47,669 nt of DNA from assembly GCA_011049715.1 (NCBI GenBank), contig DRHF01000214.1, positions 1 to 47,669 of the forward strand, written 5' to 3'. The stretch comes from Desulfobacterales bacterium (lineage in GTDB: Bacteria > Desulfobacterota > Desulfobacteria > Desulfobacterales > UBA2156). Below the pieces are notes generated by a model. That model had not been told where the DNA came from and did not search any database. It saw only the letters and a program-made list of their open reading frames with translations. Both the position numbers and the translations under genes were made by a program. This document shows, piece after piece, positions 28,913 to 38,042 of this stretch (position 1 is the stretch's first letter; each line of letters starts with the position of its first letter).

Positions 28913-30733
28913 TTAATTCTCCCAGGTAACCCTCAACACCTCCTGGTAGGTGGTGTCCCCGCCGAGCATCTTTTTGATCGCGTTTTCCCTCATTGTCTCC
29001 ATCCCTTCTTTTTTTGCCTGGGAAGATATGGTATCCAAATCCGCCTGTACGGTTGTTATCTTCTTAAGGGATTCTGTGTAAGGGAGCACCTCAAAGATTC
29101 CGGCCCGGCCCAGATAGCCGGTGTTCCTGCATTTTGAACAACCGGTTCCCCGCCTTAATTTTATCATTCCAACCGCTCCGGTTTTTATACCGAGTTCTTT
29201 CAGCTCACTTGAATCCATTTCAAATGATTCCCTGCAGTGTGGACAGACCTTTCGAACCAGCCGTTGTGCCTGTATCCCGATAAGGGTTGCATGAATCAAA
29301 AACGGGGGCACACCGAGGTCTAAAAGACGGGTGATGGCGGATGCAGCGTCATTGGTATGGAGCGTGGAAAGGACCAGGTGGCCGGTCAATGCAGCCTGAA
29401 TGGCATTTTCGGCGGTTTCTAAATCCCTCATTTCTCCGATCATGATGATATCCGGATCCTGCCTTAAGATGTTTCTCAAAATTGCAGAAAAAGTGACGCC
29501 CACCGCCGGTTGAACCGCTATCTGGTTAAAAGCCTCGTGCACCATTTCGATCGGGTCTTCCACGGTGGTAATATTGACTTTGGGAGAAGAAAGATCGCGG
29601 AGGGTGGAGTAAAGGGTTGTCGATTTGCCACTTCCGGTCGGGCCGCAAACCAGCACAATTCCGTGGGGCATTTTGATAAAATGGTTATAACGGATGAGAT
29701 CGGTGGCAGTAAAGCCGAGCTGTTCCAAATCCTGGAAAAGGATTTCCGGGTCCATGAGCCGCATCACCACCTTTTCCCCAAAGGCCACCGGAATGGTGGA
29801 AACCCGTATCTCAACCTCCATCCCCTTTTTGTCTATTTTGATTCTCCCGTCCTGGGGCCTTCTCTTTTCAGCCATGTCGAGCCGGGAAAGGTTCTTTATC
29901 CGGCTGACCACTGCGGAATGAACTTTTTTGGGAAGATCGTGAACCGTGTAGAGGACGCCATCGATTCGCATTCTTACCAGGCTGGTGTCCCTTTTGGGCT
30001 CAATATGTATATCGCTCGCCCGCTGGTCAAAGGCATAACTGAAGAGGTAGTTTACTGCATTTACAATATGCTGATCGTCGGAAGGGAGCTCATCCGGGGA
30101 TTGGAGCTGAACATATTGTTCGAGGTTCCCCAGGTCTACCAGGGGGTCGGCGAACTGGTGTTCGGCTTTCATGATGGAGCGTTTGAAGCTGAAAAATTCA
30201 CCAATGAGTTTGGTTATATCGCTTTTAGGGCTGACCACCGGTTTGACCTTCAAGAGACTGGCCTGTGAAATATCCTGAAAAACCTCTGTGTTAAACGGAT
30301 TCGGTGTGGCTACGGTCAACGATCCATCCTTGATCGCGATGGGAAGGACCAGGTGTCTCATGGCAAAATTTCGCGGGATGGTCGTGGTCACCAGATTGAG
30401 ATCCAGCTTCAACGGGTCGATCTTTTTAAACGGAAACCCCCATGCATTTGCCAGGGTCTGAAAAATGATCTCCTCCCCCAGGCTCTTTGAAGGATCATCG
30501 GCCCGTTGAAGGTTCATTGAATCGATAACGTCGATGATGGTTATCGGAGCGAGGATCCGTCCGCTGACGGCCGAGGTTTCATCCGGTCGGGCTTGACCTT
30601 TTTCCAGCTTCCTTTGAATGCTCTTCTCGGTTTTTCGGATCTGCGTTTCCTGGGTCTGGGAGATCAGCCCTTTTTCGCAGAGGGCCTGGCAGACATATTC
30701 GGATGAAAGCGAGTGGTGTTTGGTGTCCGGCAT
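28913..30733 (-). CDS. GspE/PilB-type secretion or pilus assembly ATPase
   Basis: A hexameric cytoplasmic ATPase that drives type IV pilus or type II secretion polymerisation. The N-terminal MshEN-type domain (about 60-190) precedes the catalytic part with Walker A GPTGSGKSTT, the Asp box TTVEDPIE, Walker B GEMRDLETA and the His box LSTLHTNDA. A zinc tetracysteine site is formed by CPHC and CSKC near 505-555. It is 606 residues. GspE and PilB cannot be told apart from this gene alone. The minor pilin operon 3-10 kb away favours a pilus role. Confidence 0.92.
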   Translation of the reverse strand: MPDTKHHSLSSEYVCQALCEKGLISQTQETQIRKTEKSIQRKLEKGQARPDETSAVSGRILAPITIIDVIDSMNLQRADDPSKSLGEEIIFQTLANAWGFPFKKIDPLKLDLNLVTTTIPRNFAMRHLVLPIAIKDGSLTVATPNPFNTEVFQDISQASLLKVKPVVSPKSDITKLIGEFFSFKRSIMKAEHQFADPLVDLGNLEQYVQLQSPDELPSDDQHIVNAVNYLFSYAFDQRASDIHIEPKRDTSLVRMRIDGVLYTVHDLPKKVHSAVVSRIKNLSRLDMAEKRRPQDGRIKIDKKGMEVEIRVSTIPVAFGEKVVMRLMDPEILFQDLEQLGFTATDLIRYNHFIKMPHGIVLVCGPTGSGKSTTLYSTLRDLSSPKVNITTVEDPIEMVHEAFNQIAVQPAVGVTFSAILRNILRQDPDIIMIGEMRDLETAENAIQAALTGHLVLSTLHTNDAASAITRLLDLGVPPFLIHATLIGIQAQRLVRKVCPHCRESFEMDSSELKELGIKTGAVGMIKLRRGTGCSKCRNTGYLGRAGIFEVLPYTESLKKITTVQADLDTISSQAKKEGMETMRENAIKKMLGGDTTYQEVLRVTWEN

Positions 30734-31030
30734 GAGGTTAAAATTCTCTATGAAAACAAACGGCTATATGCAATTTTCAATTGTCGAAAGAAAAAATAAG
30801 TTATGAGTTTTAGTTATAATGGGGGGGCTGGAAAGTCAATATCAATCAGGGAGACCTGATTCAGTAGTTCTTAGAAAATCACAACTCAGGCGAATAGACT
30901 GAAGGGCAAAGACTGTTGGATCACCTCAATCGTCGGTCTTCGTAACTTCTCAATAAGTTATGGCATCAAACAACAAACTACCATTGACTCTGGTATGCCA
31001 CAATAATCATTTCAAGAAGGTATTTTTTGC
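30734..31030. other. Gap upstream of gspE and abiEii, no gene seen
   Basis: About 300 bases with no credible frame. It contains a small perfect hairpin, AATCAGG / CCTGATT (30844-30850 with 30855-30861), and must hold the gspE promoter on the minus strand, which I cannot identify with confidence. Confidence 0.5.
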
Positions 31031-31064
31031 TTGCAATTTAATACATATCTGTTATAAATTGCAA
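31031..31064 (+). promoter_or_regulatory. AbiE promoter with built-in inverted repeat (candidate operator)
   Basis: TTGCAATTTA (31031-31040) and TAAATTGCAA (31055-31064) are a perfect 10-bp inverted repeat. A -35 (TTGCAA, 31031-31036) lies in the left arm and a -10 (TATAAA, 31053-31058, spacing 16) in the right arm. Binding there would block polymerase, as expected for autoregulation by the AbiEi antitoxin. The predicted transcription start falls 2-3 bases before the ATG at 31068, giving an almost leaderless mRNA. Confidence 0.6.
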
Positions 31065-31067
31065 ATC

Positions 31068-31967
31068 ATGAAAAGTTATGATCAGCCAAAGGCAAAGCAG
31101 GCTGAGATCGCTCAGTTGATTCTCCTTGAGTCGCTTTTCTCGTTGCGGGAGAGCAAGGAAGTTTGCTTTCAGGGCGGTACGGCGATCCGATGGTTCTATG
31201 GAGGAATGAGATTCTCGGAAGATCTCGACTTCGTCACATCTCTATCGCGGGAACGGGTGGTGGCTTTGATGAAATCGGCCGGAGAGGCGATCAGAAGACA
31301 GATGGTGGCAAACTTTGGAGCAGGCACATTCACATTAAAGGAGAAAAAGGGCCATCCTTCGTTCTATAAAGCGTTTATCCAGTTCCAGCCTGCTGCTGTA
31401 AGGAGCAAGATCTCTGTAAAGATAGAATTCGAAAAGCTGGTTCCCGGTGTGAAACCCGATGCGGAACCTAAAATCATGCAGGCATCCCCAACGGTGGCCC
31501 ACTTTCTCCAGGAAGGAGGATTCAAAACTCCCGGTGCATCGGTAATCGTCAACGTCGAAACCGTACATGAAATCCTTTCAGACAAGCTTCGGGCGCTTCT
31601 GGAGCGACCGTACAAAAAGGGGAGAGACTTTTTTGACGTCTGGTTTCTTACAAAAACGCTTCGGATCGATCCTGACGCATCTATGCTGAAACGAAAACTC
31701 GACATGTACGAAGTTCCTTTCACTTCAAGCACACCGTTATCATTCTACACACAACTCGACTTGCTGAAAGGAAAAGATAGACAGAGCCTCTCCAAAAAAA
31801 TCAATCTGGATCTGGCGCGGTTTTTGAATACCGAGACCGTCGAGATCCTTTCAAACAACGACTACGATGAACTCATTTTGGCTGCGCAGAATGCATTCAG
31901 AAGGGTCGAGGCAAAAGGCATTATTGATTTCAGCCTGTATCCGGAAAGAAAAGGGGCCAGAGATTGA
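31068..31967 (+). CDS. AbiEii-type nucleotidyltransferase toxin
   Basis: The type IV toxin of the AbiE family; homologues add nucleotides to tRNA acceptor ends and are proposed phage-defence effectors. The nucleotidyltransferase signature is CFQGGTAIRWFYGGMRFSED followed by LDF (about 32-54), with the GG and the DxD-like SEDLDF metal site. KPYKKGRDFFDVW-type residues (RPYKKGRDFFDVWFL) form the second motif. It is 299 residues from ATG 31068; an upstream extension to 30960 lies in non-coding sequence. The toxin precedes the antitoxin, the reverse of classical AbiEi-AbiEii order, and its TGA overlaps the next TTG start. Confidence 0.85.
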   Translation: MKSYDQPKAKQAEIAQLILLESLFSLRESKEVCFQGGTAIRWFYGGMRFSEDLDFVTSLSRERVVALMKSAGEAIRRQMVANFGAGTFTLKEKKGHPSFYKAFIQFQPAAVRSKISVKIEFEKLVPGVKPDAEPKIMQASPTVAHFLQEGGFKTPGASVIVNVETVHEILSDKLRALLERPYKKGRDFFDVWFLTKTLRIDPDASMLKRKLDMYEVPFTSSTPLSFYTQLDLLKGKDRQSLSKKINLDLARFLNTETVEILSNNDYDELILAAQNAFRRVEAKGIIDFSLYPERKGARD

Positions 31968-32563
31968 GGAAAAAACAATCAGCAGCAATCGACGTGCTCA
32001 GGCGATTGCCCTCCCCGCTTTTTACATCTGCTGACGTGGCAAAGCTGGTCGTAAACGACAACGTATTCCTGCACCGGGCATCGCGGAAAGGGTATGTTAA
32101 AAAGATCGCCAACCGAATTTACTGGAACGTTCTTTTCAGCACAGAGCCTCCCACCGTGGAACAGGTGGCCTGCTTTGCACGGCGGCCTTCCTATGTCTCC
32201 TGCGAATGGGCGCTCAATCACCACGGTATCCTGCTTCAGACCCCCACAGTATGCACGACTATTACCCTCCACGCCGGCATCGGTAAGAGGAACCGGATTT
32301 TTTACCAGGATTATGTCATCGAATACTCAAGAATCGCGGAAAAGCTCTATCTGCCGGAAGAGATCCTCAAGCTCGACAACGTGCTCATGGCCACACCGGA
32401 AAAGGCGCTTCTGGATTGCGCTTATCTCCGAAAACGAGTCCCCTTCGCCGACGAACTGGAAACCGATCTCTTGGACAAAGCTAGGCTGGCAAGAGTCGTT
32501 GCCGTGTATCCCGCGCACACGCGCAAAAGTATCGACATCTGTCTATCCCTGCTCATTCCTTGA
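31964..32563 (+). CDS. AbiEi-type antitoxin / transcription repressor
   Basis: This 199-residue protein has an N-terminal winged-helix part (LFTSADVAKLVV, then LHRASRKGYVKKIANRIYW) and a C-terminal domain with PSYVSCEWALNHHGIL and ATPEKALLDCAYL, both hallmarks of AbiEi. It neutralises the toxin and represses the operon in known systems. The start is TTG at 31964, in a TTGA overlap with the toxin stop, so the two are translationally coupled. The most likely DNA target is the inverted repeat at 31031-31064. Confidence 0.85.
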   Translation: MRKKQSAAIDVLRRLPSPLFTSADVAKLVVNDNVFLHRASRKGYVKKIANRIYWNVLFSTEPPTVEQVACFARRPSYVSCEWALNHHGILLQTPTVCTTITLHAGIGKRNRIFYQDYVIEYSRIAEKLYLPEEILKLDNVLMATPEKALLDCAYLRKRVPFADELETDLLDKARLARVVAVYPAHTRKSIDICLSLLIP

Positions 32564-32716
32564 CAAAAAGGCTTTTCATTTGTCTTCATGCCCTATGGTC
32601 TGTATGAGACTCTCAATAAAAGAATTGAAATCATGGGAGACCCTAAACCGATGAAGACCCTATTCATAAATCGTCAACCCCAATGCGACCCCGTTGTCTT
32701 CTCCTCATCTTGACAC

Positions 32717-32750
32717 TTGACAAATAAATTCACTGTTGTACAATTGTCAA
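32717..32750 (+). promoter_or_regulatory. VapC-Phd promoter with built-in inverted repeat
   Basis: A perfect -35 TTGACA (32717-32722) is followed after 16 bases by TACAAT (32739-32744), a strong sigma-70 pair. TTGACAA (32717-32723) and TTGTCAA (32744-32750) are exact inverses, and TTGTACAA (32736-32743) is a palindrome over the -10. A second TTGACA lies at 32710. This fits toxin-antitoxin autoregulation. Confidence 0.7.
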
Positions 32751-32773
32751 AAATACATATTCCGGAGGTAAAC

Positions 32774-33166
32774 ATGGATGTTGTAATTGATACATCAGCA
32801 TTGATTGCAGTTATTGTTGGTGAACCTGAACGCAATAGAATTGTTGAACTTACTACTGGAAATACACTCATTGGACCTGGTTCTATCCCCTGGGAAATTG
32901 GCAATGCCTTCTCGGCGATGTTTAAACAGAACAAGTTGACACTTGATGAAGCCCAGAAAGGTCTTGTGATTTTCGATAGTATCCCTCTTCGGTATATCAA
33001 GCCAGACTTTGTTAATGCCTTAAAATTGTCTAAACAAGCCAACATGTATGCATATGATGCCTATTTCTTGGATTGTGCTGTTCGACATAAAGCACCGCTA
33101 TTGACGTTAGACCGAAAGCTTAAGGCAGCTGCTCAAAATCTCAACGTCGAAACCATGGAGGTCTAA
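32774..33166 (+). CDS. VapC-like PIN domain ribonuclease toxin
   Basis: A 130-residue PIN RNase. The acidic residues are in VVIDTSALIAVI (Asp near 6), the central IPWEIGNA (Glu) and AYDAYFLDCAV (two Asp), with LLTLDRKL (Asp) near the end; all catalytic positions are present. ATG 32774 is chosen because GGAGG precedes it and it aligns with the family start. It is followed after one base by the antitoxin gene, so the toxin comes first, the less common order. Confidence 0.88.
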   Translation: MDVVIDTSALIAVIVGEPERNRIVELTTGNTLIGPGSIPWEIGNAFSAMFKQNKLTLDEAQKGLVIFDSIPLRYIKPDFVNALKLSKQANMYAYDAYFLDCAVRHKAPLLTLDRKLKAAAQNLNVETMEV

Positions 33167-33167
33167 A

Positions 33168-33386
33168 ATGCAAGTTTATACATATTCAGAAGCCCGACAA
33201 AAACTCGCTATAGTTCTTGAACAGGCTGAAAATACGGGCAAAGTACTAATACGAAGGAAAGACGGTCGAACTTTCGCGTTGGTTCCAGAAAAGATCGCTT
33301 TTTCACCTTTAAATGTCCCATCAATTAAAGCCGATATTACGACGCAAGAAATAGTGGATATTGTTCGAGAAGGAAGAGAAAGGTAG
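33168..33386 (+). CDS. Phd/YefM-like antitoxin
   Basis: A 72-residue antitoxin with the Phd fold start YTYSEARQKLAIVLEQAE, then VLIRRKDGRTFALVPE. The C-terminal tail (about 50-72) should wrap the PIN toxin. One base separates its ATG from the vapC stop. It is expected to bind the repeat in the promoter at 32717-32750. The pairing of a PIN toxin with a Phd-type antitoxin is well known. Confidence 0.82.
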   Translation: MQVYTYSEARQKLAIVLEQAENTGKVLIRRKDGRTFALVPEKIAFSPLNVPSIKADITTQEIVDIVREGRER

Positions 33387-33470
33387 AATCGGGTAGCCGT
33401 GGGTATTTCTCCCCAGCCTTACACCCTTCCGCGAGGATAAACGGGTTAAAGATAAGCTTGATCAGGTTAA

Positions 33471-33650
33471 TGTCTTAATCCAGATGTGACACCATATTCC
33501 ACCATTTGTATTCGAAATCCGACCCGGGAGGCCGTAAAGACCGGAGGCAGATCTTCCGGAGATGGACCCTCTCTGGACAAGGCCAGCCTGAAAGAAGTCG
33601 ACGCACTGTACCCTGAGCGCGTTTGGAAGAGGATTGAGGGGTGGTTATAA
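33471..33650 (+). pseudogene. Unidentified open-frame remnant
   Basis: The 358-base gap between phd and pilY1 holds an open frame of 59 codons without a start codon. Its end (SLKEVDALYPERVWKRIEGW) looks protein-like, with Trp and amphipathic helices and balanced composition. I do not recognise it. It may be the C-terminal scrap of a gene lost at this accessory boundary. A chance frame cannot be excluded. Confidence 0.3.
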
Positions 33651-33656
33651 TAAGAC

Positions 33657-33747
33657 CGGCATTGAAGTGGACTTAATCCTCAATGCCGATCAAATAACCA
33701 AGAACCCCCCGATTGAGCTTTTTTGGCTCAATTGGGGTTCTTGGTTA
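33657..33747. terminator. Two hairpins at the pilY1 end
   Basis: The strong hairpin TAACCAAGAACCCC (from 33695) with GGGGTTCTTGGTTA (33734-33747), plus inner ATTGAG/CTCAAT, overlaps the pilY1 stop codon. A second hairpin is CGGCATTGA (33657-33665) with TCAATGCCG (33680-33688), followed on the minus strand by TCTTATTATAA. Together they probably terminate pilY1 transcription and isolate the toxin-antitoxin side. Confidence 0.6.
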
Positions 33748-36700
33748 CCCGAACAGTTCTCTCCACCACAGATAGAAGAAATTCCTGGGGGGTAGGAGGG
33801 GATCGAACACCGGGATTCCGGCTTCCACCGATCCGCTCGCGTCTTCCGGTTGGGTGCTCCCCACCGATATAATCATCTTGGTGACTGTTTCGGTGATAAT
33901 TATGACCGGCTTGGACGGGATGCCACCGCCGATGACCAGCGAACGGGCCGCAGCAGAGCCACCAGGCCAGGTGATGACCGGGCCCCCGGTTTTATAATTG
34001 ACCGCATACAGCTTTGCCTCACCCCCCGGCAGGCAGGGATCGTCGTTGGGAGTAAAGGTGGTAAAATAGAGAACTTTAAAGAAGATCGCCACCTCTGCCA
34101 GGGATTTCTCACCCGGTGCCAGGTTGATGAACCAGCCATTATCGCTCCCATCGAGATTCACTGCAGTACCGACCGTGGTGACATCAACCAGGTCGGACGG
34201 GGTTAGAGGAGTCAGCGAGACCGTGTGATCATCCTTAACCGCATAGACGCTGTCCGATGTCAACTCGTTGCAGGGGTCTTCCCGGTCACCGGTCACCATA
34301 AAGACAAGGTCGTACCCTATTTCGAGGGTGATCCCGGGCGGGTAAAAGAATTTTTGCGTGTTGGTGGAATCCGCCAGAAAAAGGACCTCGGCAGTCCAAG
34401 TCTGGATGTTTTGGTCAACTATGTTTGGAAAGGTTGCAGCGGATACGTTGCCGATACGGAACATCTGGCTCCCCTGGTCACCCACATAGACCTTGTCCAC
34501 AAACCCAATGGTAACAGCGGTGGTACCTGCTACAATCCGAACCGTGCTGGGGATACTGTAATCCATATCACTGATGGTGGTGCTGACGGAGGCCAATCCG
34601 GTTTGATCACCGCTGTCGTCGATAAACTGCCAGACGACCGCTCCGGTCAACACTTCAATTGCTAAAACCGCCTTCCCCTTGGAGTTGTCCGCGCTGAAGC
34701 CGGCGCCGATGAAAAACACCTCCTTGTCGTCAACTCCATCTTTTACCGTCCCGAAATCGGGTTCCGACCAGCTTTCGCCCATTTCAGGAATGATCGTATC
34801 CGGCGCGGGAATCCCCACTGCTGCCGCGACATCAGCCGGGCCGATCCGCCATAAAAATTCGGGTGAAGTGGGGTCAGTGATATCAAGAGCAAAATAGTGG
34901 CTCCCCCCCTTTCGTTCACCGCAGACCAAAATGACCTGCTCACCGGACTCGACAACTTCATCTCCATCACCCCCAAGGATGACGACCTTGGGGCTCGAAT
35001 CGACGTAATACTGATGACCTGTCACACCCAACATTTCTTTCAACCGGTAGAGCAGATCCGGCGGGATAAACGCCCACGCCTCCACGCCGTCTTTATCATT
35101 CACCGCGTGGAGCGCCCCGTCGTTTGAACCGAAAAAAACAATGCTGATCGGATCGCCATCGGTATCGGTCAGTTCGTACTGGACAACCGTCGGTTCGCTG
35201 TGAAGAATGTCACCGGTGATAATCTCTCTGTTTTCACCAATAGCGCCATCACCATCCTCGTCCAATGCATCCGCCCCCCGGACATAGTCGATGAGGGTAT
35301 TCCTTCCAACACCGGGATCCACACCGGGATCCCCTAAAATGGCGGCCGTTAACCCAGCATTGCCGGTTATGAATGCATTGGTGCTGTCGGTTAAATCGGT
35401 ACTGGTGCCCAGGTAGGTATAAAAATTTCTATCCAGGTTATCGATGTAATTGCAGGCCGATTGAGCCGCACCGTCGCATATGCCTGTCCCGGCAAAATAG
35501 TTATTGTCTGCCCAGTTCTGGGTGGCCCAGAGGGGAACGGTACCCTCTATAAGGGCACCGTTCGGATATGTGGCAGGATCGTCGTTGGCATCCAGAATAT
35601 CACCGTCCGCGCCGATCTTAAACTTGACCAGGTTCCCTTCCCAGAAGTTTCCTTGTACCGGTTTGAACAGGGCCAGGTATACCCGGTCACCACTGACGGT
35701 TCGGGTCACCGGCACCACCGGTGCGGTAAAGGTGGCGGTTCGGGAAATGATATCATTAACAGCCGCGATGATGGCCGCGGAGAGTCCGCCAGGGGAGCTG
35801 GCTGAGAAATGCCAATCTCCGTAATTGGCGTCATTGGTGTCGTAGAGATTGGGATGGCCGTTTCCGGTGTTGCTCGTATTGATCAAAAAGGCATTATTTT
35901 CCCAGTCGGCCATGAACCCGATCGTGTATGTTATGACGTTCTGAACCCCGTCGACGTATCCCACCATGTCGTTGGTATACATGTAGTGAGCCACATCGTC
36001 GAGCCAGCTCGACCCGTCAGTGTTGACCGGGACGACAAAGCAGGTGGTATCTACGGCAAGTGTTCCTTCGCTCCAGGAAAAGGTCGAATCGCTGCACTGG
36101 CCCGACAACCCGTTGTCAGCGTCATAATCGGAAAAACTTGTCGGGAGGTCCTGGCTGCTGCCGGTCCGGTCCTTGGAGGAGACGCCGGGGGAGACGACAA
36201 TGACGAACTGGTCCTGGCAGTAATTCTCGGGGAGAACACCCGAAGAGGGCGAATTGTAATATCCGCCAATCGTGGCCAGGCCTTCTGCCAGCGGGGAGTA
36301 AGGGTCTCCAGGTTGTACGGTACTCATGTTATTGACATTGTTGATAAAGTTGGGCTCTAATATGTTTAACTTCGCATCGTTCTCATCCACCGTGGCGACC
36401 ACTTGGTTCAGGGGTTGGGCCGAGGACGCCCTTTGGTCGTTGGTAAAGTAGTAAATGCCGAAGTTGGCCTTGTTGGAGCTCAATTTGGCGGCCGCCATCA
36501 CAGCCAGTTTGCCGTAAAAGAAGCGGCTGACAGCTATATTTACGGCGGGGTCTAGCAGGTCCGATGCGAGCCCCGAGTAGAGGCCGCTGAAAAAGATCCA
36601 GTTGAGGTAGTTTTTCGAATACCTGAAGTTTTGGGCCCTATCGATTATGGAAAACGTCCCCGCAGTTGCATCGGTGTACGAAACAGCTGTGGTTGACGGG

Positions 36701-37524
36701 GAAGCCGGTAGCGTCACCGTCCTTGAAACATTTGCTTCGTCCTGACCGAATCCATTATCCGGGCTTTCAACGGTACCATCCCCATCGAGATCGATCTCAA
36801 CGGTGATTGTCCAGGTGTTTCCGCTGGTGGCTTGAAGGCCATTGGCTTCGTCGGTGTCGAGTGTCAAATCATTCGTGACTTTGACTAGGAAGTAGTTCCC
36901 TCCGGTACCCCGGATTATGCCATACCCCTTGTCGTTGAAAAACCCGTTGGGGTTTGAAGGCGTTCCGCCGCTGCCGCCGCTGGGCTCGGTGTAGTCGACA
37001 CTCTCCACAATCCCGGTGGCGATGTTATTTATGTTTTTGTACCGCTGGACGATCTCGCCGACTGAAAACCACGGATCAGAACCCGGGGTGATGGTACTTG
37101 TGTCGAGCACCAGTTGAAGCTTAATACCGATGTAAGTCTTTTCGAGCACGACCGCGGTATTCCCGTTGGTCAGCCCTTCCACCTCGGCGCCCACCGCAAA
37201 GGGATAGTCCTCATCCACCGTGTTTAAAAGCAGGGTAACCGGATTGACCGGGGCCGGAGGCGGGGAGCCCGATGTGCCCAAATCCACCACATCCCAGGCT
37301 TCAGCGACCACGGGTATATAATCGAAATTGTTGTCAAAATCCTGGTTCCACACGATCTGCTCCATGTCGGCGCCGCTGTCCAGCAAATATACGATATTCG
37401 GCGGGATATCATTGGCAGAGACCCCGAAGATACAGGTGTCGTCGGCCGTCGCCGGCGTTCCCGTGACGATCATGGCGAGCATCAAAAAGAAGGTTATTGG
37501 TATATATCTTGTCAATTTTTTCAT
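33745..37524 (-). CDS. pilY1: PilY1-like type IV pilus tip/adhesin protein
   Basis: An exported protein of 1259 residues with signal peptide (about 1-27, ends PATADD). The N-terminal half has a VWA-like start (PPNIVYLLDSGADMEQIVWN) as in PilY1. The C-terminal beta-propeller begins around GDILHSEPTVVQYEL and includes SNDGALHAVNDKDGVEAWAF, the PilY1 signature, and acidic Ca-binding-like loops. ATG 37524 has AAAAGGAG upstream; longer starts up to 37617 overlap pilX. It is the last gene of the minor-pilin operon and probably acts in pilus stability, adhesion or surface sensing. Confidence 0.9.
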   Translation of the reverse strand: MKKLTRYIPITFFLMLAMIVTGTPATADDTCIFGVSANDIPPNIVYLLDSGADMEQIVWNQDFDNNFDYIPVVAEAWDVVDLGTSGSPPPAPVNPVTLLLNTVDEDYPFAVGAEVEGLTNGNTAVVLEKTYIGIKLQLVLDTSTITPGSDPWFSVGEIVQRYKNINNIATGIVESVDYTEPSGGSGGTPSNPNGFFNDKGYGIIRGTGGNYFLVKVTNDLTLDTDEANGLQATSGNTWTITVEIDLDGDGTVESPDNGFGQDEANVSRTVTLPASPSTTAVSYTDATAGTFSIIDRAQNFRYSKNYLNWIFFSGLYSGLASDLLDPAVNIAVSRFFYGKLAVMAAAKLSSNKANFGIYYFTNDQRASSAQPLNQVVATVDENDAKLNILEPNFINNVNNMSTVQPGDPYSPLAEGLATIGGYYNSPSSGVLPENYCQDQFVIVVSPGVSSKDRTGSSQDLPTSFSDYDADNGLSGQCSDSTFSWSEGTLAVDTTCFVVPVNTDGSSWLDDVAHYMYTNDMVGYVDGVQNVITYTIGFMADWENNAFLINTSNTGNGHPNLYDTNDANYGDWHFSASSPGGLSAAIIAAVNDIISRTATFTAPVVPVTRTVSGDRVYLALFKPVQGNFWEGNLVKFKIGADGDILDANDDPATYPNGALIEGTVPLWATQNWADNNYFAGTGICDGAAQSACNYIDNLDRNFYTYLGTSTDLTDSTNAFITGNAGLTAAILGDPGVDPGVGRNTLIDYVRGADALDEDGDGAIGENREIITGDILHSEPTVVQYELTDTDGDPISIVFFGSNDGALHAVNDKDGVEAWAFIPPDLLYRLKEMLGVTGHQYYVDSSPKVVILGGDGDEVVESGEQVILVCGERKGGSHYFALDITDPTSPEFLWRIGPADVAAAVGIPAPDTIIPEMGESWSEPDFGTVKDGVDDKEVFFIGAGFSADNSKGKAVLAIEVLTGAVVWQFIDDSGDQTGLASVSTTISDMDYSIPSTVRIVAGTTAVTIGFVDKVYVGDQGSQMFRIGNVSAATFPNIVDQNIQTWTAEVLFLADSTNTQKFFYPPGITLEIGYDLVFMVTGDREDPCNELTSDSVYAVKDDHTVSLTPLTPSDLVDVTTVGTAVNLDGSDNGWFINLAPGEKSLAEVAIFFKVLYFTTFTPNDDPCLPGGEAKLYAVNYKTGGPVITWPGGSAAARSLVIGGGIPSKPVIIITETVTKMIISVGSTQPEDASGSVEAGIPVFDPLLPPRNFFYLWWRELFG

Positions 37525-37552
37525 CAGAAAACTCCTTTTGGTCATATTCGCA

Positions 37553-38026
37553 TCAGAAACCGACGCGGTAGAACGCGGCCTCCACCGTAACCTGGGCGTT
37601 TCGCGGCCCGTATCCATTGGAGGTCATCTTGTACCGGTGCGACCTGAACTTGGGGTGCTCATATCCTGATCCCCTGGGCAGCGCGAAGGCGCCCGTATAT
37701 TCGACATTGCCGTTTATGGACATATCGGAGTTGGGGATGGGATCTTTATTAGCCGGATTGGCATCATCAGGAAAATTCAATCCAGGCGGTCCCACCGTTA
37801 CATTGAGGGTGTGATAAAGGTCGGTGTTGGCCATCACATACGTTCTTCCGGCTTCGGCCGCGTAGAAGGTCATCTTGTATATCTCCTCGTTGACAGCCAC
37901 TGCCTGCTCGGTGCTGGATGTCTTGATCCCGGTTACACCAAGAAGCGTGAGAATCACGAGAATCAGGATCGCCACGATCAGGACGACGCCCCTTTCATTG
38001 TCTACGATTTGAATGATCTTTTTCAT
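37553..38026 (-). CDS. pilX: PilX-like minor pilin assembly protein
   Basis: A 157-residue protein starting NERGVVLIVAILILVILTLL, the PilX N-terminal transmembrane segment that enters the inner membrane; then EQAVAVNEEIYKMTFYAAEAG, typical for PilX with the helix continuing into the periplasm. It lies between pilV and pilY1. AGAGGAA precedes the ATG. The C-terminal part is variable and not recognisable. Confidence 0.85.
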   Translation of the reverse strand: MKKIIQIVDNERGVVLIVAILILVILTLLGVTGIKTSSTEQAVAVNEEIYKMTFYAAEAGRTYVMANTDLYHTLNVTVGPPGLNFPDDANPANKDPIPNSDMSINGNVEYTGAFALPRGSGYEHPKFRSHRYKMTSNGYGPRNAQVTVEAAFYRVGF

Positions 38027-38042
38027 CGTTCAATTCCTCTGA

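Noticed and set aside
29510-30268. 252-codon plus-strand frame inside gspE
   Set aside because: Antisense shadow; composition follows from the coding strand of gspE.
33850-36360. Several plus-strand frames of 100-180 codons inside pilY1
   Set aside because: Antisense to the PilY1-like gene with no recognisable motifs.
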